A stretch of 53,065 nucleotides of DNA, from contig CAIJTR010000017.1 of the NCBI GenBank assembly GCA_903823665.1, positions 1 to 53,065 of the forward strand. The letters run 5' to 3'. This document shows positions 8,481 through 16,877 of this stretch, one piece after another. The notes below the pieces were generated by a model. It was given only the letters and a program-made list of their open reading frames with translations. It had not been told where the DNA came from and did not search any database. Position 1 is the stretch's first letter, and every line of letters begins with the position of its first letter. Source of the DNA: an uncultured Rhodospirillales bacterium (GTDB lineage: Bacteria > Pseudomonadota > Alphaproteobacteria > Acetobacterales > Acetobacteraceae). The position numbers were made by a program, and so were the translations under genes.

Positions 8481-9707
8481 TCAGCGCCCCGGCCAGATCG
8501 GCTGAGCGACGGCGCGGTCGATCGGGAACACCGTCACCGGTACACCGTTCTGCCATTGCGCAATCACCAGTGACGCACCAACCCGATGCCCCTGCTCGTC
8601 AAACTTCACGCGTCCACCCGGGAAGAACTTCGCAATCTCCGGATCGTCCATCACCTTGATGGCAGCATTAACCTTCTCGCGGTCCGTGCTACCGGCAGCC
8701 TCAACAGCCGCCTTCAAAATCCACATATGCGCGTAGTTCGAGAGGCTGTCCTGGGTGATCCACGGCTCACCGGTGCGTCTGCGGAACTCCTCCGTCAGAG
8801 CCTCCATACCCTTCAGACCCCAGGTGGCCGTGATGAACATCACGCCTTCCAGCATGTCTGGCCCCACCACCCTCAACAGATCCGGCGAACCCATAGGCCC
8901 GCCGTTGTTGATCGCCGGGAGCTTGCCATGGCCGAGGCCGATCTCATTCATTTTCTCCAGCGTCAGCTTGATGTCCGGCACAGCCGTTGGCAGCAGCAGC
9001 AGCACATCTGGCCGCGCCGCGCGCACGCGCTGCATCACCGGGCCTGCATCAGACAGTGGCGGGGTGAACGTCTCGTCCACCACAATCTGCATCCCCAGCG
9101 CCTCAGCCCCGCCGGCGCGCAGCCCCTTGGTGAAGCTGACCGGCGATGCCGTGTTGTCCATCACAATACCGAGCTTCTTGGCATCACGCCCGGTTGCGGC
9201 CTTGGCGAGTGCCAGCAATGTCGGCAGTGCCGCCTTCGCCTGCGCGTCGGCAGTGGGCGATGTTTGATAAACATAATGGAAACCACGCGACGTGATCGCG
9301 TCCGAATACGAAAGCGTAAACCACGGCACCCCAGCCCGCTCAGTCACCTCGGTAACCGCGAGGGTGAAGCTGCTGACATAAGCACCCGCACCACCAACAA
9401 GATTAGGCTCGTCGGCGAGCAAGCGCTGTGCTGCATTCTTGGATTTCTCAGGAGAGTCGCCGCAGTCGCCAACTGCCAACCGAACCTTCGCACCGCCTAA
9501 GGCCTTGATCCCGCCAGCCTTGTTGATATCCGCCACGGCCATCTCAGCGCCTTTGCGAGAGAGATCGCCGGATTTCGCCCAAGGACCAGACAACGGCGAG
9601 ATCAGACCAAATACCACTTCGGCTGGCTGCTGCGCGCGAGCGCTGCTAGAAGCCACCACCGTGCTGGCTGCAGCGAGTTTTGTGAGGTTGCGGCGCGTGA
9701 TGGACAT
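8481..9707 (-). CDS. Liv-type ABC transporter substrate-binding protein
   Basis: 408 residues with a Tat-like signal (MSITRRNLTKLAAASTVVA, then SARAQ), so it should be periplasmic. The mature part starts VVFGLISPLSGPWAKSG, the usual opening of the type I periplasmic binding fold that serves branched-chain amino acid, amide and aromatic acid importers. It sits directly downstream of LivF, the LivM-LivG fusion and LivH, so it is the dedicated receptor of that transporter. It lies inside an operon of CoA ligase, racemase and thiolase-like genes, so the ligand is more likely a carboxylic acid feeding that pathway than an amino acid. Confidence 0.9.
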   Translation of the reverse strand: MSITRRNLTKLAAASTVVASSSARAQQPAEVVFGLISPLSGPWAKSGDLSRKGAEMAVADINKAGGIKALGGAKVRLAVGDCGDSPEKSKNAAQRLLADEPNLVGGAGAYVSSFTLAVTEVTERAGVPWFTLSYSDAITSRGFHYVYQTSPTADAQAKAALPTLLALAKAATGRDAKKLGIVMDNTASPVSFTKGLRAGGAEALGMQIVVDETFTPPLSDAGPVMQRVRAARPDVLLLLPTAVPDIKLTLEKMNEIGLGHGKLPAINNGGPMGSPDLLRVVGPDMLEGVMFITATWGLKGMEALTEEFRRRTGEPWITQDSLSNYAHMWILKAAVEAAGSTDREKVNAAIKVMDDPEIAKFFPGGRVKFDEQGHRVGASLVIAQWQNGVPVTVFPIDRAVAQPIWPGR

Positions 9708-9738
9708 GAACGGTTTCCCTTCTGCTTATTCTAAGTTT

Positions 9739-10443
9739 TTAAACACCAAGATAAGCCTGCCGAAGCCGCGCGGCTGACAGCTCTGACGCGAGACCTTCCA
9801 GAACAACGCGGCCACTCTCTAAAACGGTTGCACGATCACATTGCGCCAAAGCATCAGTCACGCGTTGCTCAACCAGCAGAATGGTGATGTCGCCTTCTCG
9901 CCGGAGCTGATGAATGGCGTCAAAAATTGTGTCTGCCATCACGGGTGAAAGACCCATCGACGGTTCATCAAGCATCAGAAGCTTGGGGCATGACGCGAGA
10001 GCGCGACCAATCGCCAACATCTGTTGCTGCCCCCCAGACAACGTACCCGCCATCTGCGCCCGACGTTCGGCAAGGATCGGGAACAGAGTGAATATCCGCT
10101 CAAAGCTCCGCACGCGCCCCGCCCGTCCAGCATCCGTCGCAGCGCCCATCTCGAGATTTTCCAGCACGCTCAACGACGCAAACACCCGCCGTCCCTCAGG
10201 CACATGGGCAATGCCCATATGCGCACGGCGATGCGCCGGAATCTCGTGCAAGTCATCTCCTTGGAACATGATATGGCCAGCCTGCAGCGGCACGGTGCCT
10301 GATATCGCCTTGAACAACGTCGATTTGCCGGCACCGTTTGGTCCTACCACCGCCGAAAGCTCGCCGGCACGCACGTCGAGCGAGACGTCGGACAACGCAC
10401 GTAACCCGCCATAGGAAACGCTGATCTGGTCAAGCCGCAGCAT
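9739..10443 (-). CDS. livF: Liv-type ABC transporter ATP-binding protein LivF
   Basis: 234 residues, a complete small ATPase. Walker A is GPNGAGKST, the signature is LSGGQQQMLAIGRALA, and Walker B with the following D-loop region is LLMLDEPSMGLSP. SVLENLEMGA, the loop shared by LivF proteins, is present. It is cytoplasmic and would pair with the ATPase half of the LivM-LivG fusion, whose 3' end it overlaps by 14 bases. With LivH and the binding protein downstream this gives one complete importer. Confidence 0.92.
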   Translation of the reverse strand: MLRLDQISVSYGGLRALSDVSLDVRAGELSAVVGPNGAGKSTLFKAISGTVPLQAGHIMFQGDDLHEIPAHRRAHMGIAHVPEGRRVFASLSVLENLEMGAATDAGRAGRVRSFERIFTLFPILAERRAQMAGTLSGGQQQMLAIGRALASCPKLLMLDEPSMGLSPVMADTIFDAIHQLRREGDITILLVEQRVTDALAQCDRATVLESGRVVLEGLASELSAARLRQAYLGV

Positions 10444-12187
10444 CTACGACCTCCCAATTGCGCCCCAGATAAGCCTCGATGACCTCCCGGCTTCGCATAA
10501 CCTCTGAAGGGGCGCCATGAGCCAGCAAGCGTCCTTGATCAAGAACGATGAACCGGTCTACCAGCCCCAGCATAGCCGGCATGGTGTGCTCGATGATCGC
10601 AATCGTCATGCCCGTTGCGGGCAACCGGCGCAGCACCGCAATCAGTTCCTCGGCATCATTCGCCCCAAGCCCGGCCAATGGCTCATCAAGCAGCAGCAAT
10701 CTTGGGCCACCCGCCAGCGCACGTGCAAGTTCCATAAGGCGAAGTTCGCGATTGGTCAGCCGCCCAGCGAGGGTTCGCGCATAAGGGGTGAGCCCCACCA
10801 TCTCCAGCGCATCCGCGGCCGCACGCCACGCGTCGTTGTCATCCGGATGGTGAACGAATGCGCCAACAACGACGTTCTCCAGCACACTCATCCGCGCAAA
10901 CGCTCGCACCACCTGAAACGTCCGCCCAATCCCAACCCGAGCCACACGGTTTGTGGGAAGGCCCGTTATATTGTCGCCGTCAAATTGAATTTCCCCAGCA
11001 GTCGGTACCACAACGCCGCACAGCATATTGAACAGCGTCGTCTTGCCAGCACCGTTCGGACCAATGATACCAAGAATCTCTTGGCTACGAATGGAGAACG
11101 ACAAATCCTGCACCGCCGCCACGCCGCCAAAGGATTTGCCGAGGCCAGCGACGTCCAGCAGGACCGGGCCTGTCGCCACCGCCACACGTGCCACGGGTGG
11201 CAACGGCACGGGCAAAGCAATCCGCACATCATCACTGCGCCGCGTGCGGTCCAGCAGTTTCCAATAGATGCCCTCAGGTGCTGCAAGGATGACCAAAATC
11301 ACGACACACCCGTAAAGCACACCTTGAATGCCTGGCAGCAAAGACCCCAGCTGGGCCTGCAACGTCTCGCCGAGCGGCACTAGCACAGCGGCCCCGATCA
11401 GCGGTCCCCACAGCGTGCCGGCACCTCCGAACAGCACCAAAATCATTGCCTGTGCCGAAACGACCAGCCCAAACACGCTGCCGGGCGTTACCACCAGCAC
11501 CACCACGGCATAGAGTCCGCCAGCGATCGCAGCGATGCTCCCGCTCAGCATCATCGCGCGCAGCTTCCACATCCGCGTATCGATGCCCGCCGCCTCAGCC
11601 GCCAACTCGTTCTGCTTCATCGCGGCCAGACACAGGCCAAACCGGGAGCGCTCAATGGCCAACGACACCAGCAGCCCCACCAGCAGCAGCACCACCGCGA
11701 TCAGCACATAAACGCGCGTATCGGCGAACTGCATGAACCACAGTGCTGCTTCGCGATGCAGCGGCACCGACAATTCCTGATAGCCCAACCATCCAAACAG
11801 GTATGCCAGCATCAACGGGTAAGCGAGCATAGCCAACGCGAAGTAATTGCCGCGCAACCTGAACGTCGGCCAGCCAATGGCCGCACCCGCCACTGCACCC
11901 AACACACCCGCCAACGGAATGCCAAACCACGGCGTGAGCTGAAAGCGGATCAGCCCAATCATAACGCAATAAGCACCGAGACCGAAGAACGCAGCATGGC
12001 CGAAAGAAATCAGCCCGCTATATCCGCTAAAAACGTTCCATGACACGCCAAGGAGAGCCCAGATCGGCACCAGAGCCAGCAACAGGAGATAATACGGACT
12101 AGAAACACTCCCCGCGAGCCCAAGCCAGCTGATTGCCAGCAGTCCCAACAGCGCCACCGTTCGCCCGATGTTGCGATCCGGCCTCAT
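10430..12187 (-). CDS. LivM-LivG fusion: ABC permease joined to ATPase
   Basis: 585 residues. Residues 1 to about 320 are a LivM permease with repeated hydrophobic segments and the family signature FSGYSGLISFGHAAFFGLGAY. From about residue 340 it is a LivG ATPase with Walker A GPNGAGKTTLF and Walker B LLLLDEPLAGLG. The expected LSxGQ signature reads LTNRELRLMELARALA, so the C-loop is degenerate; this may leave one of the two ATP sites weak. No stop or frameshift separates the halves, so it is a true gene fusion. It overlaps LivH by 4 bases and LivF by 14 bases. Such fusions occur elsewhere in alphaproteobacteria. Confidence 0.9.
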   Translation of the reverse strand: MRPDRNIGRTVALLGLLAISWLGLAGSVSSPYYLLLLALVPIWALLGVSWNVFSGYSGLISFGHAAFFGLGAYCVMIGLIRFQLTPWFGIPLAGVLGAVAGAAIGWPTFRLRGNYFALAMLAYPLMLAYLFGWLGYQELSVPLHREAALWFMQFADTRVYVLIAVVLLLVGLLVSLAIERSRFGLCLAAMKQNELAAEAAGIDTRMWKLRAMMLSGSIAAIAGGLYAVVVLVVTPGSVFGLVVSAQAMILVLFGGAGTLWGPLIGAAVLVPLGETLQAQLGSLLPGIQGVLYGCVVILVILAAPEGIYWKLLDRTRRSDDVRIALPVPLPPVARVAVATGPVLLDVAGLGKSFGGVAAVQDLSFSIRSQEILGIIGPNGAGKTTLFNMLCGVVVPTAGEIQFDGDNITGLPTNRVARVGIGRTFQVVRAFARMSVLENVVVGAFVHHPDDNDAWRAAADALEMVGLTPYARTLAGRLTNRELRLMELARALAGGPRLLLLDEPLAGLGANDAEELIAVLRRLPATGMTIAIIEHTMPAMLGLVDRFIVLDQGRLLAHGAPSEVMRSREVIEAYLGRNWEVVDAAA

Positions 12188-13134
12188 GCGCGCTCCACGG
12201 TCCGGCCGAACAGCCCTTGCGGCCGGAACAGCAAGATCAGCACGAACACCAGAAAAACCATGGCATTCTGCAATTGCAGCGGCAGCACCAGCGTGGAAAG
12301 CTGCTGCACGACGCCGATCACCATGCCGCCCCAGAACGCACCAGTGATGCTGCCTATCCCGCCAAGCACCACGCCCGCATACATGATGATGATGAAATCA
12401 GTGCCAACGAATGGCTGGGCAGGTGTGGACAGCACCATCAATGCCCCAGCTACGCCCGCAATCGCCGCACCCAGGCCGAACGCGATACGATGCGCCCGCG
12501 TGACATCAATGCCAACGTAAGTAGCCGCCTCTGGATTATCTGCCGCCGCGCGAAGCGACTTGCCAATGCCTGTCTGCCGGATAAGACGGAACAACAGAAA
12601 CGCCACGCCAATGCTCACAAGCGCGCTGATGGTGCGGGCCTGATTGAGAAACAACGTGCTGTCCTCATCTATCAAAAGTGGAATTTCCCACGCTCTCGAA
12701 GAGAGCTTCGAGACAATGGAGACCGGTGACGATCCCATCAAAATCAACGCACCGTTTTGCAGGATAAGCGCCACGCCAAGCGTCAGGATCAACTGTGCCT
12801 GATGCCCTTCGCCGGATAGCCCAACGGCACGTAGCCCGGTGGTGCGCGAGATTAACAACCGGTGTAGCAGGCTTCCCGCCATGAACAACACAGGTGCCAC
12901 CAAAATCGCGGCGATAAACGGGGCCGCGGCTCCAAACACATGAACCCCACCCAAACGTGCGGCGATCCAAACGGCGAGATACATTCCCACCATCATAAAA
13001 TCGCCCTGCGCGAAGTTGATCACCCGCATGATGCCGAAGATCATCGCAAGTCCCACGCACGTCAGCCCATACAACGACCCAGCAGTCAGGCCCGCGGCCA
13101 GCGTCTGTACAAATTGCTCGATCATCGCATTCAT
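12184..13134 (-). CDS. livH: Liv-type ABC transporter permease LivH
   Basis: About 316 residues from ATG 13134 (MNAMIEQFVQTLAAGL), which overlaps the upstream stop as ATGA; a longer reading frame to 13269 lies inside the dehydrogenase gene and lacks LivH-like sequence. The family motif GLAMIFGIMRVINFAQGDFMMVG is present near the N-terminus, and about eight hydrophobic segments follow, with the late GVVLGGIGSITGAFWGG loop. It is an inner-membrane protein that forms the translocation pore with the LivM half of the next gene. Confidence 0.92.
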   Translation of the reverse strand: MNAMIEQFVQTLAAGLTAGSLYGLTCVGLAMIFGIMRVINFAQGDFMMVGMYLAVWIAARLGGVHVFGAAAPFIAAILVAPVLFMAGSLLHRLLISRTTGLRAVGLSGEGHQAQLILTLGVALILQNGALILMGSSPVSIVSKLSSRAWEIPLLIDEDSTLFLNQARTISALVSIGVAFLLFRLIRQTGIGKSLRAAADNPEAATYVGIDVTRAHRIAFGLGAAIAGVAGALMVLSTPAQPFVGTDFIIIMYAGVVLGGIGSITGAFWGGMVIGVVQQLSTLVLPLQLQNAMVFLVFVLILLFRPQGLFGRTVERA

Positions 13135-14177
13135 GCGGCGACCGCCAGGGTCAGCCGGCCATTGGCAGCACCCGCCTCCAGCAAAGCATGCGCCCGCGCC
13201 GCATCTGTCAAAGGCAGGCTCTCGCCAAGCATTGCGCGCACCGAGCCGCGTGCCAGCATATCCAGGCAACGGCGTAATTCCTCGCGCGTCACCGACGTGG
13301 CGCTCAGCATTGAGATGCCCTTGAGGAACAGTTGCGCCGGATTAAACGGCACGAAATCTCCGCTCAACTGGCCCACCATCACCCAACGCCCACCGCGCGC
13401 GATGGACTTGCGTGCCGGCTGGAACGATGCGGTGCCAACGCAGTCGATTAGCACATCCACACCCTCGCCACCCGTCAGCGCCCGCATGTCAGCGGAGAAA
13501 TCCGAACCTCTTGCATGGCACACCACGTGATCAGCACCTGCCGCGCGCAATGCCCCAACCTGGCCCGGTGAGGTCGTCACGGCAAACACTTCACACCCAA
13601 CCGCACGTGCCATTTGTACGGCATGAATGCCCACACCGCCGCTCGCCCCAGTCACCGCCACGCGCTCACCCGGCTGCGCCAACCCAACGGCCACAACAGA
13701 ATGATATGCGGTGCCCACCGCACACGCGGCAACACTGGCAGAGCGCAGATCAACAGCCTCCGGCACGACCACCACTGCGCTCGCGTCGAGCAGCACGAAT
13801 TCCGAATATCCGCCGTTTAGGCCAATATCGCCGAGGAAAACTGCGTCTGCACAAAGCGGCTCACGCGCCGAACGGCAATATCTGCAGCCACCACACACAT
13901 GTGACCGCTGCGTGGTTGCAACGCGCTGGCCTTCCCGAAATTCGGTCACACCGAAACCCACAGCCACAACATGCCCGGCAATCTCATGACCGAGAACCAG
14001 TGGCATCGTCACACCAGCCTTCAGAGTGCCGTTGCGTACCACCACATCATGGAAGCATACACCGCAATGCGCCACCGCTACGACGATTTGACCCGGACCC
14101 GGAGACGGATCGGCCAAGTTCTCAAGCACGAGCGACGTCGCGGCGGGCCCGGGTGTGCGCAGAACGACGGCTCTCAC
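13131..14177 (-). CDS. Zinc-dependent alcohol dehydrogenase (MDR family)
   Basis: 348 residues. Catalytic-zinc ligands are visible as Cys38 in AHCGVCFHD and His64/Glu65 in GHEIAGH. The structural-zinc cysteines are at about 95, 98, 101 and 109 (CGGCRYCRSAREPLC). The nucleotide-binding loop is VTGASGGVG. Members oxidise alcohols or reduce ketones and enals with NAD(P). It sits between the cyclase-family hydrolase and LivH with 4-base overlaps on both sides, so it belongs to the catabolic operon and probably acts on a hydroxyl or carbonyl intermediate. The substrate cannot be read from sequence. Confidence 0.88.
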   Translation of the reverse strand: MRAVVLRTPGPAATSLVLENLADPSPGPGQIVVAVAHCGVCFHDVVVRNGTLKAGVTMPLVLGHEIAGHVVAVGFGVTEFREGQRVATTQRSHVCGGCRYCRSAREPLCADAVFLGDIGLNGGYSEFVLLDASAVVVVPEAVDLRSASVAACAVGTAYHSVVAVGLAQPGERVAVTGASGGVGIHAVQMARAVGCEVFAVTTSPGQVGALRAAGADHVVCHARGSDFSADMRALTGGEGVDVLIDCVGTASFQPARKSIARGGRWVMVGQLSGDFVPFNPAQLFLKGISMLSATSVTREELRRCLDMLARGSVRAMLGESLPLTDAARAHALLEAGAANGRLTLAVAA

Positions 14178-15049
14178 AGTACGGCCACCGGCACCACAGG
14201 GCTGCCAGTGCCACCAGCAATCGGCAAAGGTGCAGCAAAAAACAGGAACTCAGTCGCACCGGCCTCGGCAAGCGCCTGCAGTGGCACGCCCTCAATCAAC
14301 GTGATGCCAAAATCACGGATCAGGATCTGATGCACCGGAAACACCGTACCGGACGGAAACGGCAGAGTCTCGATAGCGAAATTATCCGACCCCACCGACG
14401 CTACACCACTCTCCGCCAGCCACAGCGCTGCATCAGCATCAATGCCCGGCTCGGCGTTAAAATTCACGCCCTGCGCCGCATCCTGCCGCTCCAGCCAACC
14501 GGTGCGGATGAGCACCACGTCTCCATCGCGCAACGTAACCCCGATGTGGTCGGCGGCGTTCTGCAACTCCTCACGACCAATCGCCTCACCATCGGGAACA
14601 CTCGCGCCGCGCAACGCTACGATGTCGAGCAGAACACCGCGCGTCACCAGTGGTGGCAGTTTCTCGATGCCACAGCGCAGCGCGCGGGTCGTGCTTCGGA
14701 CGGTGTTGCCTGGAAAGCCGTTATATAAATGATCGTCGCACCAGGCATGGCAAAGTGCGTCGATATGCGTGCCCAGATGTAGCGGCAGCACCACCGTGTC
14801 CTCAGCGAACTGAAACCCACCCGGGCGCTTGGCCCCCGCGGCATAATCGCCACCGTCACGGCCCATGAAATGTTGGATGCCGGCACGATGCCCCGGCACC
14901 GGAAGGCGATCAGATAAAATCTGGCTTAACCGGAATACTTGCCCAGTCCGCACCAGTGACGCCGCAAGACGCACTTGTTCGCAACCGATGAGATTGGCGG
15001 CGCCAACCTCATCCTCACTGCCCCAGCGGCCCCAGGCTTGCTTCGTCAT
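14174..15049 (-). CDS. Cyclase-family metal hydrolase (kynurenine formamidase-like fold)
   Basis: 291 residues. The family metal motif HLGTHIDALCHAW is at about 91-103 (His91, His95, Asp97, His101), with a later GDVVLIRTGW segment typical of the fold. Relatives include kynurenine formamidase, isatin hydrolase and polyketide-cyclase-like hydrolases that open amide or lactone rings. Being in an operon with a CoA ligase and an alcohol dehydrogenase, it could hydrolyse a cyclic or lactone intermediate to a free acid for the ligase; this is inference. It overlaps both neighbours by 4 bases. Confidence 0.82.
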   Translation of the reverse strand: MTKQAWGRWGSEDEVGAANLIGCEQVRLAASLVRTGQVFRLSQILSDRLPVPGHRAGIQHFMGRDGGDYAAGAKRPGGFQFAEDTVVLPLHLGTHIDALCHAWCDDHLYNGFPGNTVRSTTRALRCGIEKLPPLVTRGVLLDIVALRGASVPDGEAIGREELQNAADHIGVTLRDGDVVLIRTGWLERQDAAQGVNFNAEPGIDADAALWLAESGVASVGSDNFAIETLPFPSGTVFPVHQILIRDFGITLIEGVPLQALAEAGATEFLFFAAPLPIAGGTGSPVVPVAVL

Positions 15050-16632
15050 GACAACGCGGCCACAGGCTTTGCCAGCAATGCCACTGCAGCCGCCTTCAAA
15101 TCACGCCGCATCACCTTGCCCGTCACAGTGGCAGGTAGTTTCTCAACGATCTCGAACCGGTCGGGGACTTTGTAGCTCGACGACAGCTTGCGGCAATGTG
15201 CGACCAGTTCCGCCGCACTCGGTGCCACATCACGCGGCACAACGAACGCCACAATCACTTCACCCCTATCGCCCTCAACCCCCACCACGCCAGCCTGCGC
15301 CACGCCAGTATGCTGCAACAGCACGTCCTCAACCTCGGCAGGTGACACGTTGATGCCGGCGCGCTTGATCATCTCGGTGGTGCGGCCGTGAAAGACGAAG
15401 CATCCATCGGCATCGAGCAATCCGACATCACCGCTGCGAAACCAGCCATCACCAGTGAAGTTCGCGGCATTGTGCACAGCACTGGCGTTGATGTAGCCGC
15501 GCATGACGTACGGTCCGCGTACCTGCAGCTGCCCTTCCTTCCCGTGGCCGAGCACCGCCCCAGTCACTTCATCGACAATGCGCATCTGCACACCCGGCAA
15601 CGGCGGCCCTTGGCAGCTCGCACGCTTGTCGAGCGGCATGTCATGCCATGTCACGCAGCAATTGCCGCCGGTCTCGCTTGACCCATAGACATTGCAAACG
15701 CCAGTCGCCCCCAATTCCACCGAAGCACGAATCACATCCTGCGGGCTGCCAATCGTCATGCCGAGGCGCAAACTGCGCGTGCGCTCACGCCGGAAAGCGG
15801 GATGATTGATCATCGCCTCGGTCATTCCCGGCAGCGTATAGATCGATGTGCATTGATGCCGTTCAATCAGATCGAGCGCTTCGCCCGCCTCAAAACGGCC
15901 CTGCAGCACCAGTGCCGCGCCATGAGTGAAGCTGGCTGGCAGCGCATTTACACCGCCATAAGCCCAAAACAGCGGCGGCGACAGCAACACGCGGTCATGC
16001 TCTGAAAGGCCCTGCCGTTCCCCAATATTAAAGCCGTTCTCGATCACCAGATAATGCGCTAGTGCGATCGCCTTCGGCTTGCTGGTCGAACCGGAGGTGT
16101 AGAGGATGATCGCCTCGTCACTCGCACTCGACCCGTCACCTGGAGCCAGATCCCCCATCGGCTCCGCAGCATCGCGCGCGGTTGCGTAATCCGTGAACCC
16201 ACCGCCACCATCAAGCATCATGATGGAACGCAGTGCCGGAAACTCCCCCGGCATCCGCTTTTGCATCATCGCTGCAAAATCCTCCCGGCCAAACGTAGGC
16301 AGGCACACCAGCGCGCAAACCAAAGAATCATCGAGCAGAAACGCCAACTCCGGCTGTGTTGACCACGTGCTGAATGGTGCCACCGTTGCCCCCAACAGCC
16401 ACGCGCCAAACGCCAACTCCAGCCACTCCGGGCGATTGTTGATCAACAGCCCAACACGCTCACCCCGCCGCACGCCGAGCCCGCTCAGAACAGACGCAGC
16501 ACGGCGCGCCCGCTCGGCCAGCTGGGCATAAGTGAGACTGATATCACCACTCAACACCGCAAGCGTACCCGGCGCACGCTGCGCCTGCTCATCCAGCAAC
16601 TCGAACATGGTGCGTGAAAACGGAGCGCGCAT
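15046..16632 (-). CDS. AMP-forming acyl-CoA synthetase/ligase
   Basis: 528 residues from ATG 16632 (MRAPFSRTMFELLDEQ); the frame extends to 16776 but the extra residues do not match the family. Motifs: P-loop ILYTSGSTSKPKAI (about 176-189), the adenylate motif VYGSSETGG, GWFRSGDVGLLDADG and FHGRTTEMIKRAGINVSPAEVEDVL, and the C-terminal catalytic Lys in VTGKVMRRDL (about 506). It activates a carboxylic acid as acyl-AMP and then acyl-CoA. It is the first gene of the 11-gene operon, about 108 bases downstream of the palindrome at 16740. It probably performs the first committed step after import. Confidence 0.9.
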   Translation of the reverse strand: MRAPFSRTMFELLDEQAQRAPGTLAVLSGDISLTYAQLAERARRAASVLSGLGVRRGERVGLLINNRPEWLELAFGAWLLGATVAPFSTWSTQPELAFLLDDSLVCALVCLPTFGREDFAAMMQKRMPGEFPALRSIMMLDGGGGFTDYATARDAAEPMGDLAPGDGSSASDEAIILYTSGSTSKPKAIALAHYLVIENGFNIGERQGLSEHDRVLLSPPLFWAYGGVNALPASFTHGAALVLQGRFEAGEALDLIERHQCTSIYTLPGMTEAMINHPAFRRERTRSLRLGMTIGSPQDVIRASVELGATGVCNVYGSSETGGNCCVTWHDMPLDKRASCQGPPLPGVQMRIVDEVTGAVLGHGKEGQLQVRGPYVMRGYINASAVHNAANFTGDGWFRSGDVGLLDADGCFVFHGRTTEMIKRAGINVSPAEVEDVLLQHTGVAQAGVVGVEGDRGEVIVAFVVPRDVAPSAAELVAHCRKLSSSYKVPDRFEIVEKLPATVTGKVMRRDLKAAAVALLAKPVAALS

Positions 16633-16739
16633 AGCGATCAGCCCCGACCCCGGCTTGACGGAACCGCGCTGCCTCGGATGGATCGGTACATGCAGCTCCC
16701 CCAGAATTTTTCGCCAGCGCATTCGTTGGCGTGAATTTC

Positions 16740-16757
16740 TACTGATCAGTATGTTCA
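16740..16757 (-). promoter_or_regulatory. TACTGATCAGTA palindrome, shared operator copy 1
   Basis: The 12-base perfect palindrome TACTGATCAGTA followed by TGTTCA. The same 18 bases occur exactly at 28264-28281 and with one mismatch, reverse orientation, at 37473-37490. It lies in the divergent region between the CoA-ligase operon (start 16632) and the thiolase operon (start 16878). A TetR-like dimer is the probable binder. Confidence 0.65.
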
Positions 16758-16817
16758 GCTTCCCAAGATGGTGCAAGCGCTGATTTGCGTCGATCGAAGG
16801 CGATTGCCATACTCACG

Positions 16818-16833
16818 GGTATTGGATAATACC
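16818..16833. promoter_or_regulatory. GGTA-N8-TACC inverted repeat, candidate operator
   Basis: GGTATT-GGAT-AATACC, perfect 6-base arms, 45 bases upstream of the thiolase start at 16878. The half-sites and spacing (GGTA-N8-TACC) match the repeat upstream of the TetR gene (4498-4513). A -10-like GATAAT falls inside it (16825-16830), so occupancy could block transcription of the plus-strand operon. Confidence 0.5.
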
Positions 16834-16877
16834 AACCAAAGGGCGGCGGGCATCACCTGCTTCGGGAGGACACAAAC

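Noticed and set aside
13412-14728. 438-codon open frame on the plus strand
   Set aside because: It is antisense to the alcohol dehydrogenase and cyclase genes; the residues are rich in His/Arg/Gln with no family motif, while the minus-strand proteins have full catalytic motifs.
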